Shown: positions 40,645 to 49,668, counted from the stretch's first letter. The stretch: DNA of 64,000 nt from Cohnella sp. GbtcB17 (GCF_019091135.1 NZ_JAGXJW010000031.1:1-64000), one strand, 5' to 3'. A program made the numbers and translations. The notes: generated by a model from the sequence alone, not told the origin.

Positions 40645-40735
40645 TTAATAAATGGTAAAAGAACCGCTCTCTTCCGAAAACCTAAAATCGTGCGGCATTG
40701 AGGGCACAAAGTTACGTTTGTCGTCGGCGCGCACG

Positions 40736-40774
40736 AAAAAGCCTCCTGCGCAGACTTGGCTGCGACAGGAGGCT
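40736..40774 (-). terminator. Terminator of the LacI-kinase-GH4 operon
   Basis: AGCCTCCTG (40740-40748) and CAGGAGGCT (40766-40774) form a stem with a nested loop hairpin, and T residues follow on the minus strand, 18 bp after the GH4 stop. Confidence 0.88.
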
Positions 40775-40791
40775 CTTGCACCATCAATCTT

Positions 40792-42090
40792 TTAGAAAAA
40801 CGCAGGCAAATACGGACGATTCTTCTCCAGCATCTCGTCCAGCAGCTGCTTTGCCACGCGCACGGACGGCACAAGCGGATGCGCCGCCATCGCCTGCAGC
40901 GCTACATCCCGGTCGCCTTCCACGGCCGCGCGGATCGTGAGCCGTTCGTATGTCTTCACGGCGTGGATGAGCCCCTTCGCCTGCTCCGGCACCCGGGTCA
41001 CCGGCAGCGCCAGCGGTCCCTGGCCGGTCACGACGCAGTTCACCTCGATGCAGGCGTCCGGCGGGAGAAAATCGAGCGTGTTGCCGTTCGGCACGTTCAG
41101 CGTCTGAATATCGCGTTTGTCGCCGTAGAGAGACTCCATCAGGTTGACCGCCGCCTCGGAGTAATAGGCGCCGCCGCGCTGTTCCAGCTGCTTCGGCTTC
41201 TCCTGCAGGTTCGGATCCTTGTACAGCTCGAACAGCTCGTCCTCGACCTTCTTCACGACTTCGGCGCGAGTGCCGCCGCTCTTCAGCGACGCCAGCTGCT
41301 CCTCGAGCATGACGTCCGTCATGTAAAAGTATTTGAGGTAGTACGAAGGAAACCCGCCCAATGAGCGGAGGAAATCCGGGTCCCATTCGGATGCAGGCAC
41401 GTTTTTGCCGCTGTATTCCTGACGCTTGTCGAGCAGCTCGGGCAGCCGGTCGACGCCGTCGACCTCGATGCGCGTCACCCAGTGCAGGTGGTTGAGCCCG
41501 ACGAACTCCGTGTAAATGCGGGACGGCGTCGTATCGTATTTGGCGGTCAGCCATTTGGTGAGACCGATCGGCGCGTTGCACAATCCGATGCTGCGGACAT
41601 TGGAGTAGCGGCGGATCGCCTCGGTCACCATGCCGGCCGGATTCGTAAAGTTGAGCAGCCAGGCGTTCGGAGCCAGCTCTTCGATGTCCCTGCAAATGTC
41701 GAGCAAGGCGGGAATCGTGCGCAGCGCCTTCATCATGCCGCCGGGGCCGGTCGTCTCCTGGCCGATGACGCCGTGCAGATTCGGGATGTGCTCGTCCGAC
41801 TTGCGGGCTTCGAGCAAGCCGACGCGCATCTGCGTCGAGACGAAGTCCGCACCTTCGATCGCCTCGCGCCGGTTCAGCGTCAGGTGCACGCTGATCGGCA
41901 GGCCCGACTTTTCGACCATACGCTTCGCGAGCGCCCCCACGATCTCGAGCTTGTGCCAACCCGCTTCGATATCGACGAGCCACAACTCCCGGATCGGAAG
42001 CCGATCGTACCGGTTAATGAAGCCTTCCACAATCTCCGGCGTATACGAGGAACCGCCGCCGATGACGGCCACCTTCAGTCCTTGCGCCAT
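40792..42090 (-). CDS. Glycoside hydrolase family 4 (6-phospho-beta-glucosidase-like)
   Basis: 432 residues. NAD-binding start LKVAVIGGGSSYTPEIVEGF, then NFTNPAGMVTEAI, the metal-binding Cys171 in GLCNAPIG and His201 in VGLNHLHW. GH4 enzymes cleave glycosides through a redox-elimination mechanism needing NAD and Mn, and many act on 6-phospho-sugars. No PTS is present; instead the operon supplies a BadF-type sugar kinase that could make the phosphorylated substrate. ATG at 42090 with AGGAGGG, 25 bp after the kinase stop. The substrate could be a phospho-beta-glucoside or an amino-sugar disaccharide. Confidence 0.9.
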   Translation of the reverse strand: MAQGLKVAVIGGGSSYTPEIVEGFINRYDRLPIRELWLVDIEAGWHKLEIVGALAKRMVEKSGLPISVHLTLNRREAIEGADFVSTQMRVGLLEARKSDEHIPNLHGVIGQETTGPGGMMKALRTIPALLDICRDIEELAPNAWLLNFTNPAGMVTEAIRRYSNVRSIGLCNAPIGLTKWLTAKYDTTPSRIYTEFVGLNHLHWVTRIEVDGVDRLPELLDKRQEYSGKNVPASEWDPDFLRSLGGFPSYYLKYFYMTDVMLEEQLASLKSGGTRAEVVKKVEDELFELYKDPNLQEKPKQLEQRGGAYYSEAAVNLMESLYGDKRDIQTLNVPNGNTLDFLPPDACIEVNCVVTGQGPLALPVTRVPEQAKGLIHAVKTYERLTIRAAVEGDRDVALQAMAAHPLVPSVRVAKQLLDEMLEKNRPYLPAFF

Positions 42091-42115
42091 GCTTATCACC
42101 CTCCTGGTCAATAGA

Positions 42116-43087
42116 TCAGATCGCTTCAAATTCCGCCGCGTCCTTCAGCGTCTCGCGCGCCGTCTCAGGAAGCGGGCCGTCCGCCTCGAACGCCATCCAC
42201 AGCGCGCCGACGACGGGTTCGACCGCCAGCTTCACGACGGCAGCGTTCGGCGCCGCGGCGGCCACTGCCCGCCGAATCTCGGCATGCACGAAGTCGCCCT
42301 TGCCGCGCGTCAGGATGCTGCCGGCCATGACGACGTCGAACGTGTCGTCCGACATGCCAAGCCTGCGTATAATCGCAGCCGCCTGCCTGCCGAGCTCGTC
42401 GCCCTGCTTCCGCAAGATCGCCTGCGCGGCTGCATCTCCGTCTTCGGCCGCCTCGAACAGCAGCTTCGCGAGTCGAAGCGGCGGACGCAGGTCGCGGTCG
42501 AGGTAATCGTGGAACATCTCCTCGACCGTTGAATAGCCCGTCTCCGCCAGCACGAGCGGCGTGAGCGCCGTCTCCGCCTCGCGGCCGTCCCAGGCGCGGA
42601 TGACCGTGCGGAATGCTTCAATGGCCAGCGCCATCCCGCCGCCGAAATCGCCCGTCATATACGTGAAGCCGCCGACCTGAAGGCTCTCCCCGGCGGGATT
42701 GCGTCCCGCGCCGTTGGTGCCGCTGCCGCAGATGAGCACGACGCCGTACGGCCGGGTCGTGCCGGCGCGCATCGCGATAATCGTGTCGCAGTAAATCTCG
42801 TGCCGCGCGAAGCCAAGCTCGGCGATCATCGGACGAAGGATCCGGAAGTCCGCCTCGCGGTCCGCGCCGGCCAAGCCGAAGCAGGCTAACACCACCTGCT
42901 CCCGCGAGATGCCCGCATCGGCAAGCGCCATCGCCGTCGCTTCCCCGATGCTGCGCCGCGCGACTTCCCGGTCGATCTGATGATTGCCGTTGCCGCTCTT
43001 GCCTTTCCCAACGACCCGTCCCCGCTCGTCCGCGACGAGCGCATACGTCTTGGACCCGCCGCCGTCGACGCCCAAATAATATTTCAT
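42116..43087 (-). CDS. BadF/BadG-type ATPase, probable N-acetylglucosamine or amino-sugar kinase
   Basis: 323 residues of the ASKHA fold. Phosphate-1 motif YYLGVDGGGSKTYALV at the start, GKGKSGNGNHQ, AGADREADFRILRPMIAE, a phosphate-2-like VLICGSGTNGAGR, and GGFTYMTGDFGGGMALAI; the C-terminal VVMAGSILTRGKGDF is the adenosine motif. The closest characterised relatives by these motifs are GlcNAc kinases. It lies between LacI and GH4, so it likely phosphorylates an imported sugar or disaccharide for GH4. ATG at 43087 with GGAGGAG. Confidence 0.87.
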   Translation of the reverse strand: MKYYLGVDGGGSKTYALVADERGRVVGKGKSGNGNHQIDREVARRSIGEATAMALADAGISREQVVLACFGLAGADREADFRILRPMIAELGFARHEIYCDTIIAMRAGTTRPYGVVLICGSGTNGAGRNPAGESLQVGGFTYMTGDFGGGMALAIEAFRTVIRAWDGREAETALTPLVLAETGYSTVEEMFHDYLDRDLRPPLRLAKLLFEAAEDGDAAAQAILRKQGDELGRQAAAIIRRLGMSDDTFDVVMAGSILTRGKGDFVHAEIRRAVAAAAPNAAVVKLAVEPVVGALWMAFEADGPLPETARETLKDAAEFEAI

Positions 43088-43104
43088 CCTCGTCTCTCCT
43101 CCCG

Positions 43105-44112
43105 CTATTCGTTCCCTGCGTGGTTGGCCGCCGCCGTCGAATCCCTGACGATCAGCTCCGGATCGATCTGTACCGTCACATGTCGCCGCTGCTGCCCCTC
43201 GATCGCCGCGAGCAGCAGCTCTACGCCCCGGCGCCCGATCTTGTCCGCCGGCTGGCGGACCGTCGTCAGCGCGGGACGCAGCGCCGAAGCGAGCACCTGG
43301 TCGTCGAAGCCGACGACCGACAGGTCCCTCGGCACGCGAAGTCCCGCGTTCTTGCACGCGTCGACGACACCAAGCGCGATATGGTCGTCCGCCGCGAACA
43401 CGGCCTCCGGCAGGCTGCCTGCCGCGATCCAAGCCTCCGCGATCCGGTAGCCCGAGTCGATGTTGAACTCGCCGGGCTCGACGCTCCAGGGCGCAAGTCC
43501 CGCCTCCGCGAGCGCCTGCATAAATCCGCGCTCCCGATCCCGGCTGCTTAAAAACGTGCGCGGTCCGGCGATATGCGCGATCTTGCGATGCCCAAGGCCG
43601 ATCAGATGCCGCGTTGCCTCGTAGCCGCCTTTGAAGTTGTTCACGACGACCGACGGCGCCGAAGGCGACGGCTGCTGATTGTCCAGCAAAATGTACGGGA
43701 TGCGCTTTTGGAGCAGCTCGAGCTCGTAGCCGTCCTCCTGCATCGGCGACAGCACGATGACGCCGTCCACGCGGTCCTCCTCGAACAGCAGCCTGCCCGC
43801 GCCTCCGCCCGCGCCCGTCTCGACGGACAGCGCGAGGAAGTAGCCCTGCTCGGCCAGCCGGTCGCCGATCTCCTTGACGACCGCATCGAAAAACGAGTCT
43901 TGGAGCGTCGCCAAGGTAAGGCCGATGACGCCCGTCCGTCCTCTGGCCAGGCTGCGCGCCGCGGCGCTCGGATGGTAGCCGAGCTCCTTCATCGCCTGGA
44001 GCACCTTTTCCCTGTTTTTCTCCCTGACCGACGGCGCGTTGTTAATGACGCGGGATACGGTGACGACGGACAGTCCCGACTTTTTGGCGACGTCGAAGAT
44101 GCTGATTTTCAC
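43105..44112 (-). CDS. LacI family transcriptional regulator
   Basis: 335 residues. N-terminal LacI HTH ISIFDVAKKSGLSVVTVSRVINNAPSV with hinge YHPSAAARSLARG, then a periplasmic-binding-like effector domain (GVIGLTLATLQDSFFDAVV, VVNNFKGGYEATRHLIGLGH, VFAADDHIALGVVDACK, VVGFDDQVLASALRPALTTV). It starts at a GTG at 44112 preceded by AAGGAG. First gene of the LacI-kinase-GH4 operon. Two related palindromic sites in the divergent gap upstream (44181-44196 and 44247-44262) are the likely operators, one close to its own promoter. Confidence 0.9.
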   Translation of the reverse strand: MKISIFDVAKKSGLSVVTVSRVINNAPSVREKNREKVLQAMKELGYHPSAAARSLARGRTGVIGLTLATLQDSFFDAVVKEIGDRLAEQGYFLALSVETGAGGGAGRLLFEEDRVDGVIVLSPMQEDGYELELLQKRIPYILLDNQQPSPSAPSVVVNNFKGGYEATRHLIGLGHRKIAHIAGPRTFLSSRDRERGFMQALAEAGLAPWSVEPGEFNIDSGYRIAEAWIAAGSLPEAVFAADDHIALGVVDACKNAGLRVPRDLSVVGFDDQVLASALRPALTTVRQPADKIGRRGVELLLAAIEGQQRRHVTVQIDPELIVRDSTAAANHAGNE

Positions 44113-44180
44113 GGTGACGCGCTCCTTTTCTTTTTCGAAAGAGATCCCTGCGCCCGCTGCATGCCGCAAGCATCGCTAAA

Positions 44181-44262
44181 GTTTAAACGCTTTAACTTTT
44201 ATGCAACCATTTTATCGTAACTCCTTATGAAAATTCAATCCCTAAAATTTAAACGCTTATAC
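44181..44262. promoter_or_regulatory. Two LacI-type operators within a direct repeat
   Basis: GTTTAAACGCTTTAAC (44181-44196) and ATTTAAACGCTTATAC (44247-44262) are palindrome-like sites of LacI family type. Both are followed by the same TTTTATGCAA, making about 30 bp of direct repeat with 66-bp spacing. They sit between the LacI gene and the divergent sensor kinase. Confidence 0.7.
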
Positions 44263-44413
44263 TTTTATGCAAAGAAGCGCTTTACATCATTTAGCTGACG
44301 CCACATGGCAGGATTATGGGCGAGCGCACAGAATTTATAAAAACCGGCTTTCGCGCAGTCATCCAAACCAGTCACCCGTGTCCAGTCCCCATACTATTAG
44401 GAGGCTTTCCGCC

Positions 44414-46885
44414 TTGTCCATAAAGCTTAAACTTACCGTCTTCCTGTCTCTTCTCGTCGCGGCGATCCTCACGCTGAACCTGTCGATCACTTACTTCTGG
44501 TCCAAGGCCGGCATGCAAAAGTCGGCGATCGACCGCATGGACATCATCTCGAAGCAGATCGGCGAGTCCATCAAATCGTACGAAGACGAGCTCGAACGGC
44601 TGGAGAGGGCCCAGGAGGAAAAGCTGCTTGCCGCCTCGATCGCGATTCGCAGCTCGCTGGATCCCGATATCGAAAATGTGACGAACGAACAGCTCGTCAA
44701 GCTGTCCGAGGAGCTTCAGTTGGAGGGGATCTCGCTTTGGGTGCGGACGCCGAACGACATCGTCGTCAAGAAGTCCTCGAAGCCCGGAGAGATCAATCTC
44801 GGTTCCAATACGATGGATTACTGGTACACAGCGTTTCAGCAGCTGTTCGCGCTTCAGCCGGTCGACGTCGGCTTCGGCCGCGCCTTGCCGAACTTCTGGT
44901 CGGGCCCGTTCAACTTCGCCACCTCGGATCCAGACCTCATCCTGAAGTGGGGCGACTACTACGACGGCACGACGAACTATATGATCAATCCGTTCATGCG
45001 GGGAGACGTCCTGGTCGACTTCAAGGATTCCGTCGGTACCGAGAAGCTCATCAAGCGGCTGCTGCAGGACAACGCCGATCTCGTGGAGATCACCGGCATC
45101 GATCCCGCCTTCTTCGGGAAAGCGCCGATTATCAAAATAAAAAAAGGAAAGCCCGTCTACAATCTGGACGTACGCGACATTGTGTTCGGCACCTACGCCT
45201 TCAAGGACGAAGCCGACGTCGAGCACGTGAATACCGCCATCACCACGGGCGAAACGGTGACCGCGAACAGCAGCGCCGGCGGCAAACGGCTGCTCAAAAG
45301 TTATATCCCGATTCACGGAGACCGGGATTATATCGTTACCGTAAGCTTCGACCGCGCCGCGATCAGCGGCGACCTTCACCGGCAGCTGCTGCTGAGCGGC
45401 GTCATCGGCCTCGCTCTGCTGGCCGCCACCGTCTTGACCAGCTATTGGCTGTCGGGCCTGATGATCCGTCCGGTGCAGCAGATTCTGCACAAGGTCAACG
45501 CCGTGGCCGAAGGCAGCTTCGACGAGCCGCTGTCCGTCGCCAGCAACGACGAGCTCGGCCGGCTGTCCGAACGCGTCAATACGATGGCGAGCAATCTCAG
45601 CACCTATACGAGCCGCTTGAGAGACACGGCGGCGGAGCTGCGGAGCACCAAGCAGTATCTCGAGTCGTTCGTGCATCACAGCTCGGACGCCATCCATGTC
45701 GCCGACCCGCTCGGGAACCTGATGCAGGTGAATGCCGCGTTTGAGAAAATGTACGGCTGGAGCGCCGCGGAAGCGCTGGGCCGCAGACTGCCAGAGGTGC
45801 CCGAGGAACTCCGGGAGGACGACGCTCGCATCCTGCGGAAAGTCGTCAAAGGCGGCTCGGTTGCCGACTGCGAGACGGTCCGCTACCGCAAGGACGGCTC
45901 GCGGATCGACGTCAGCATCACCGTGTCGCCCGTGCGCGACGAGCATGGCGAGATCGTCGGCATCGCCTCCATCTCGCGGAACATTACCGAGCGCAAGGCG
46001 ACCGAGGAAATGCTAAGACGCACGGAGAAGCTGTCGATGGTCGGCCAGCTCGCCGCCGGCGTTGCGCACGAGATTCGCAACCCGCTCACGACGCTGCGAG
46101 GATTCGTTCAACTCCAGCAGAAGACCGGCCGCATCACTCCTGTGCATCTGGAGACGATGCTGTCCGAGCTCGACCGGATCAACTTCATCGTCGGCGAATT
46201 CCTCGTCCTGTCCAAGCCGCAGGCGATCCGCTTCCAGCTCATCGACATTCGCGCCATCATGAGGGAGACGGTCGCCCTGCTCGAAGCGCAGGCGATCATG
46301 AACAACGTGCAATTCGAGCTGCGCGAAGCGGGCGAGCTCCCCTCGTTAAACGGCGAGCCCAACCAGCTGAAGCAAGTGTTCCTGAACGTGCTCAAAAACG
46401 GGATGGAGGCGATGCCGGACGGCGGCACGCTGCGCATCGGCATCTGGGCGGAGCGGCACGGAGAGGCTGCGGGCGAAGAAGCCGAGACCGGCGAAGGCAA
46501 TGCGGCTGGCGCGGGCGATACGATCAGCGGGAGGGCCTCGATCGACGAGGGCGCTGCGGCTCGCGGAAGCGCTGCGGAAACGGAGGCCGCGGCGGCGCGC
46601 GAGACGGGGATCACGTCGGCCGATGCGGAGGCGATGTCCGGGATGGCAGTCCGCTCCGATCCGACTGAGGAAGACAGCATCCTGATCGTCATCGAGGACG
46701 AGGGCTTCGGCATTTCCGAAGAGGAGCTCAAACATCTCGGCGAACCGTTTTACTCCAACAAAGCGTCGGGGCACGGCCTCGGCCTCATGGTCAGCCAGCA
46801 GATTTTGGCGGGACACCGGGGCACGATCCGCTACAAGAGCGCACTGGGCCAGGGAACTCGCGTCGAGATCCGACTCCCGTATTAA
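44414..46885 (+). CDS. PAS-containing sensor histidine kinase, sporulation-kinase-like
   Basis: 823 residues from a TTG at 44414 preceded by AGGAGG. Membrane segment 8-28, extracellular sensor 30-322, membrane segment 324-348, HAMP 348-400, PAS 412-525, HisKA with His552 in AAGVAHEIRNPLTTLRGF, and HATPase 640-823. The HATPase has an N box VFLNVLKNGMEAM and G boxes EDEGFG and GHGLGL. The layout is that of Bacillus KinA/B/E-type kinases feeding Spo0A. Residues about 680-754, between the N and G1 boxes, are a low-complexity Ala/Glu/Gly-rich insertion not usual for the fold. No response regulator is adjacent, as is usual for sporulation kinases. Divergent from the LacI operon. Confidence 0.88.
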   Translation: MSIKLKLTVFLSLLVAAILTLNLSITYFWSKAGMQKSAIDRMDIISKQIGESIKSYEDELERLERAQEEKLLAASIAIRSSLDPDIENVTNEQLVKLSEELQLEGISLWVRTPNDIVVKKSSKPGEINLGSNTMDYWYTAFQQLFALQPVDVGFGRALPNFWSGPFNFATSDPDLILKWGDYYDGTTNYMINPFMRGDVLVDFKDSVGTEKLIKRLLQDNADLVEITGIDPAFFGKAPIIKIKKGKPVYNLDVRDIVFGTYAFKDEADVEHVNTAITTGETVTANSSAGGKRLLKSYIPIHGDRDYIVTVSFDRAAISGDLHRQLLLSGVIGLALLAATVLTSYWLSGLMIRPVQQILHKVNAVAEGSFDEPLSVASNDELGRLSERVNTMASNLSTYTSRLRDTAAELRSTKQYLESFVHHSSDAIHVADPLGNLMQVNAAFEKMYGWSAAEALGRRLPEVPEELREDDARILRKVVKGGSVADCETVRYRKDGSRIDVSITVSPVRDEHGEIVGIASISRNITERKATEEMLRRTEKLSMVGQLAAGVAHEIRNPLTTLRGFVQLQQKTGRITPVHLETMLSELDRINFIVGEFLVLSKPQAIRFQLIDIRAIMRETVALLEAQAIMNNVQFELREAGELPSLNGEPNQLKQVFLNVLKNGMEAMPDGGTLRIGIWAERHGEAAGEEAETGEGNAAGAGDTISGRASIDEGAAARGSAAETEAAAARETGITSADAEAMSGMAVRSDPTEEDSILIVIEDEGFGISEEELKHLGEPFYSNKASGHGLGLMVSQQILAGHRGTIRYKSALGQGTRVEIRLPY

Positions 46886-47026
46886 AGGCTAAAGGTGCGG
46901 CAATGGCAACGACGCGAAACGAAAGCGCGATACGGCATTCCTTCCTGACAGACTGCTGTCAGAGAGCTGGCGTTATTCTTGGAGTAAGCGATGAGGCGGA
47001 ACGCCTCGCCAAGGAGGACGATTCGC

Positions 47027-48181
47027 ATGGACGAAAGCCCGATGGACCCGACTTCGCCAAATATCGGCCGAGCGGTTGTCCCCACGCTCGACCGCCGCGC
47101 GTTGAATCGGGCGTTGTTGGCCAGGCAGCTGCTCCTTCGGCCGGCGCGCATGACCGCGCTCGAAGCGCTCGAGCGGCTATGCGGTCTTCAGGCGCAGTCG
47201 CCGACGGCGCCGTATTACGCGCTCTGGACGCGGCTCGAAGCCTTCGATCCCGCCGAGCTCGAGGGTCTGCTCCAGGGACGCGAGGCGGTGCGGCTCGCCT
47301 TGATGCGGGCCACGCTCCACCTCGTTTCTGCCAGAGACGCCCTGGCGCTGCGGCCGCTGCTCCGGCCCGTGCAGGACCGCGGCCTGGCCGGCGCCTTCGG
47401 CAAGCGGCTCGCCGGCGTAGATATGGACGCGATCGCCGCCTTGGGGCGCGAATGGACAGCCGAGCGGCCGCTGAGTTTCGCGGAGCTGGGCGCGCGGCTG
47501 GCCGAGCGCTGGCCGGACCGCGAGCCCGAGGCGCTCGCGGCCGCGGTGCGGGCGCGCGTGCCGCTCGTGCAGACGCCGCCCCGCGGCCTGTGGGGCCGCA
47601 GCGGGCAAGCGCTGCATACGCCGCTCGAAGCGTGGACAGGTGGGCAGCGTATGGCAGACTACACGGACGAGGCGCTCGTCGTGCGCTATCTGTCCGCCTT
47701 CGGGCCGGCGTCGGTCAAGGATATGCAGATTTGGTCGGGTCTCACGAAGCTGCAGGCTGCCGTCGGGCGTCTCGGCAGTCGGCTTGTCCGATTCCGCGAC
47801 GAGCAGGGAACCGAACTTTTCGACTTGCCGGAGGCTCCCCGTCCGAACGGGAGCGCCCCAAGTCCGCCGCGCTTCCTCGGCGAATTCGACCAGATGCTGC
47901 TCGCCTACGCGGACCGCTCCCGCATCCTGAGCGAGGCGCACAAGCGGCGCGTCTTCACCGCCAACGGGCTCGTGCGCCCCGTCTTCCTGCTGGACGGCTT
48001 CGTCGCCGGCAAGTGGGAGCTGCGGCGGCGTGGCGGCGAAGCGCTGCTGCTCGTCGAGCCGTTCGCCCCGCTGTCGGCAGATGACCGCGAAGCGCTCGGC
48101 GTGGAAGGCGCTCGCCTGCTCGCGTTTGCGGCGAGCGGTTGCAGCCACGAGATCCGGTTTGCTGACGGCGCGGCGGACTGA
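47027..48181 (+). CDS. Winged-helix DNA-binding protein of the AlkZ/YcaQ (HTH_42) superfamily
   Basis: 384 residues. Landmarks are RALNRALLARQLLL, the catalytic-loop motif GLQAQSPTAPYYALWTRL (Q-x-Q), ATLHLVSARDALALRPLL, and a winged-helix region near residue 220 (VVRYLSAFGPASVKDMQIWSGL). The C-terminal half has LLAYADRSRILSEAH and RPVFLLDGFVAGKWEL. AlkZ/YcaQ members are DNA glycosylases that unhook interstrand crosslinks or excise bulky adducts, often in antibiotic producers. The QAQ motif supports glycosylase activity here. ATG at 47027 preceded by AAGGAGG. The upstream gap (46886-47026) contains a CTGACAG/CTGTCAG hairpin of unknown meaning. Confidence 0.85.
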   Translation: MDESPMDPTSPNIGRAVVPTLDRRALNRALLARQLLLRPARMTALEALERLCGLQAQSPTAPYYALWTRLEAFDPAELEGLLQGREAVRLALMRATLHLVSARDALALRPLLRPVQDRGLAGAFGKRLAGVDMDAIAALGREWTAERPLSFAELGARLAERWPDREPEALAAAVRARVPLVQTPPRGLWGRSGQALHTPLEAWTGGQRMADYTDEALVVRYLSAFGPASVKDMQIWSGLTKLQAAVGRLGSRLVRFRDEQGTELFDLPEAPRPNGSAPSPPRFLGEFDQMLLAYADRSRILSEAHKRRVFTANGLVRPVFLLDGFVAGKWELRRRGGEALLLVEPFAPLSADDREALGVEGARLLAFAASGCSHEIRFADGAAD

Positions 48182-48226
48182 ACGGGCGTGGCGAGTGGCG
48201 GGGGGCGGGAATGTCTGGAGTGGCTG

Positions 48227-48304
48227 GAGTTGTACGGTTTTACCGCACAACTCCGCTGCCAAGCAGCGTTTACCCCGGAGTTACACGATCTTGTCGCACA
48301 ACTC
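48227..48304. repeat. Two hairpin repeats of the 38669 family, 51 bp apart
   Basis: 27-nt copies at 48227-48253 and 48278-48304, with arms such as GAGTTGTACGG and CCGCACAACTC around TTTTA. They share length, arm ends and 51-bp spacing with the copies at 38669-38798. Located between convergent genes. Confidence 0.82.
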
Positions 48305-48368
48305 AGCTCGCGAACGCGCGTCTTCGTCATCCGCCCACAGGAAACAGGCTTCGCTGTCTATCGAAGCT

Positions 48369-48827
48369 TCAGCCGCCCGCTCGCGACATCCCCGCCCGCG
48401 CCCTTTTCACCAGTTGGTTGACGACCTCGGAGAACACGAGCCCGACCGCGATCGCCCCGGACAGCATAAACGCCTTGGCACCCAGCTCGACCGCGGACAT
48501 GTAGTCGTTCTGCACGACCCGCAGCATCGCGTCGTACGCCATGCCGCCCGGCACGAGCGGGATGATGCCGGATACGCTGAATACGGTGACCGGCACCTTG
48601 AAGCGGATCGCCTGATAATGGGCAATGAGGCCGATGAGCACGGCGGACGCCCAGGTCGCCGCGATCGGTCCGGCGCTGCCCTGGTCCAGGCCGTAATACA
48701 CCAGCCAGCCGACCATGCCCGTCAGGCCGCATTGCATGAGGCTCCGCTTCGGAATCTGGAAGATGACGCCGAAGCACGCCGTCCCGACGAAGCTCGCCAC
48801 GGATTGAGAGATGTAATCTGCGATCAT
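48369..48827 (-). CDS. ThrE-type threonine/serine exporter, small subunit (DUF3815)
   Basis: 152 residues, four to five membrane segments (SFVGTACFGVIFQIP, AATWASAVLIGLIAHY, TVFSVSGIIPLVPGGMAYDAML, AFMLSGAIAVGLVFSEV). It corresponds to the C-terminal half of full-length ThrE exporters, which in many Firmicutes are split into two genes. ATG at 48827, starting 15 bp after the stop of the larger subunit, so the two are coupled. Predicted to export threonine/serine or similar small solutes with its partner. Confidence 0.85.
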   Translation of the reverse strand: MIADYISQSVASFVGTACFGVIFQIPKRSLMQCGLTGMVGWLVYYGLDQGSAGPIAATWASAVLIGLIAHYQAIRFKVPVTVFSVSGIIPLVPGGMAYDAMLRVVQNDYMSAVELGAKAFMLSGAIAVGLVFSEVVNQLVKRARAGMSRAGG

Positions 48828-48842
48828 GATCCGCCTGCCCCC

Positions 48843-49604
48843 TTATCCGTTCAGCGTCAGCGCGATGCCGATGCCTGCGCCGATGGCGAAGGCCGTCAGA
48901 AACGCCTCCGCCCCCTTCGAAATGCCCGATACGAGATGCCCCGCCATTAAATCGCGAACCGCGTTTGTGATGAGCAGCCCGGGCACGAGCGGCATGACGG
49001 ACGCGATCATAATCGTGCTGTGCTGCTGGCCGATGCCGAGCCGCACGACCAGATAGGACAGCAGGCCGACGGCGAGAGCGGCGATGAGCTCCCCGAACAG
49101 GCGGATCGAGCTGAGCTTCGCCACCCGTCCGAGCAGCCAGAAGCCCGTTCCGCCGCAGAGCATAGCCGCCGGCATGTCCGCCCAGGTGCCCTGGTACAGG
49201 ATGAGAAAGCAGCCGCTTGCGAGCGCCGCCAGCACGAGCTGGACGCCCAGCGGGTAGACGGGCGTGCCGCGCTGGACTTCCTTAAGCAGCCTGCAGGCTT
49301 CCTCCGGCCGCAGATGGCCGCCTGCGATGCGCCTGGAGATGTCGTTCACCTCGGTCACCTTGTTCAGGTTGGTCGACCGCTGCGAGATGCGGACGAGCCG
49401 CGTCGCCGACTCCGAGCCCTCGATGGCGAACATGATTCCCGTCGGCATTACGAAGCTTTGCGGACCCTCCGCGCCGTAGGCGGACGCGATCCGGATCATC
49501 GTGTCCTCCACGCGGTACGTTTCCCCGCCGTTCTCCAGCATGATCTTGCCGGCCAGCAGGCACACCTCGACGATCTCCGCGCTTCGCGCGTTCATTGGTT
49601 CCAT
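48843..49604 (-). CDS. ThrE-type threonine/serine exporter, large subunit (DUF1212)
   Basis: 253 residues. A cytosolic N-terminal half contains the ThrE signature EVCLLAGKIMLENGGETYRVEDTM and the segment SFVMPTGIMFAI; the C-terminal half has five membrane segments. It works with the small subunit encoded next. The chosen start is the ATG at 49604, about 10 bp after GAGGG; longer in-frame extensions would cross the likely divergent promoter region. Divergent from the GH130 gene. Confidence 0.86.
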   Translation of the reverse strand: MEPMNARSAEIVEVCLLAGKIMLENGGETYRVEDTMIRIASAYGAEGPQSFVMPTGIMFAIEGSESATRLVRISQRSTNLNKVTEVNDISRRIAGGHLRPEEACRLLKEVQRGTPVYPLGVQLVLAALASGCFLILYQGTWADMPAAMLCGGTGFWLLGRVAKLSSIRLFGELIAALAVGLLSYLVVRLGIGQQHSTIMIASVMPLVPGLLITNAVRDLMAGHLVSGISKGAEAFLTAFAIGAGIGIALTLNG

Positions 49605-49668
49605 CGAATCGAATCCCTCGATCTCCGCCACCTCCCGCGCCGGCTCGGCCCGATCGGGAGGCCATCGC

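Noticed and set aside
38901-44112. A sialic-acid degradation cluster
   Set aside because: The propeller hydrolase looks sialidase-like, but no NanA, NanK-NanE or sialic acid transporter genes are present; the substrate was left open.
44274-44285. Third cre-like site (GAAGCGCTTTAC) before the sensor kinase
   Set aside because: The AAGCGCTT core is symmetric, but the outer bases do not match the consensus at the right spacing.
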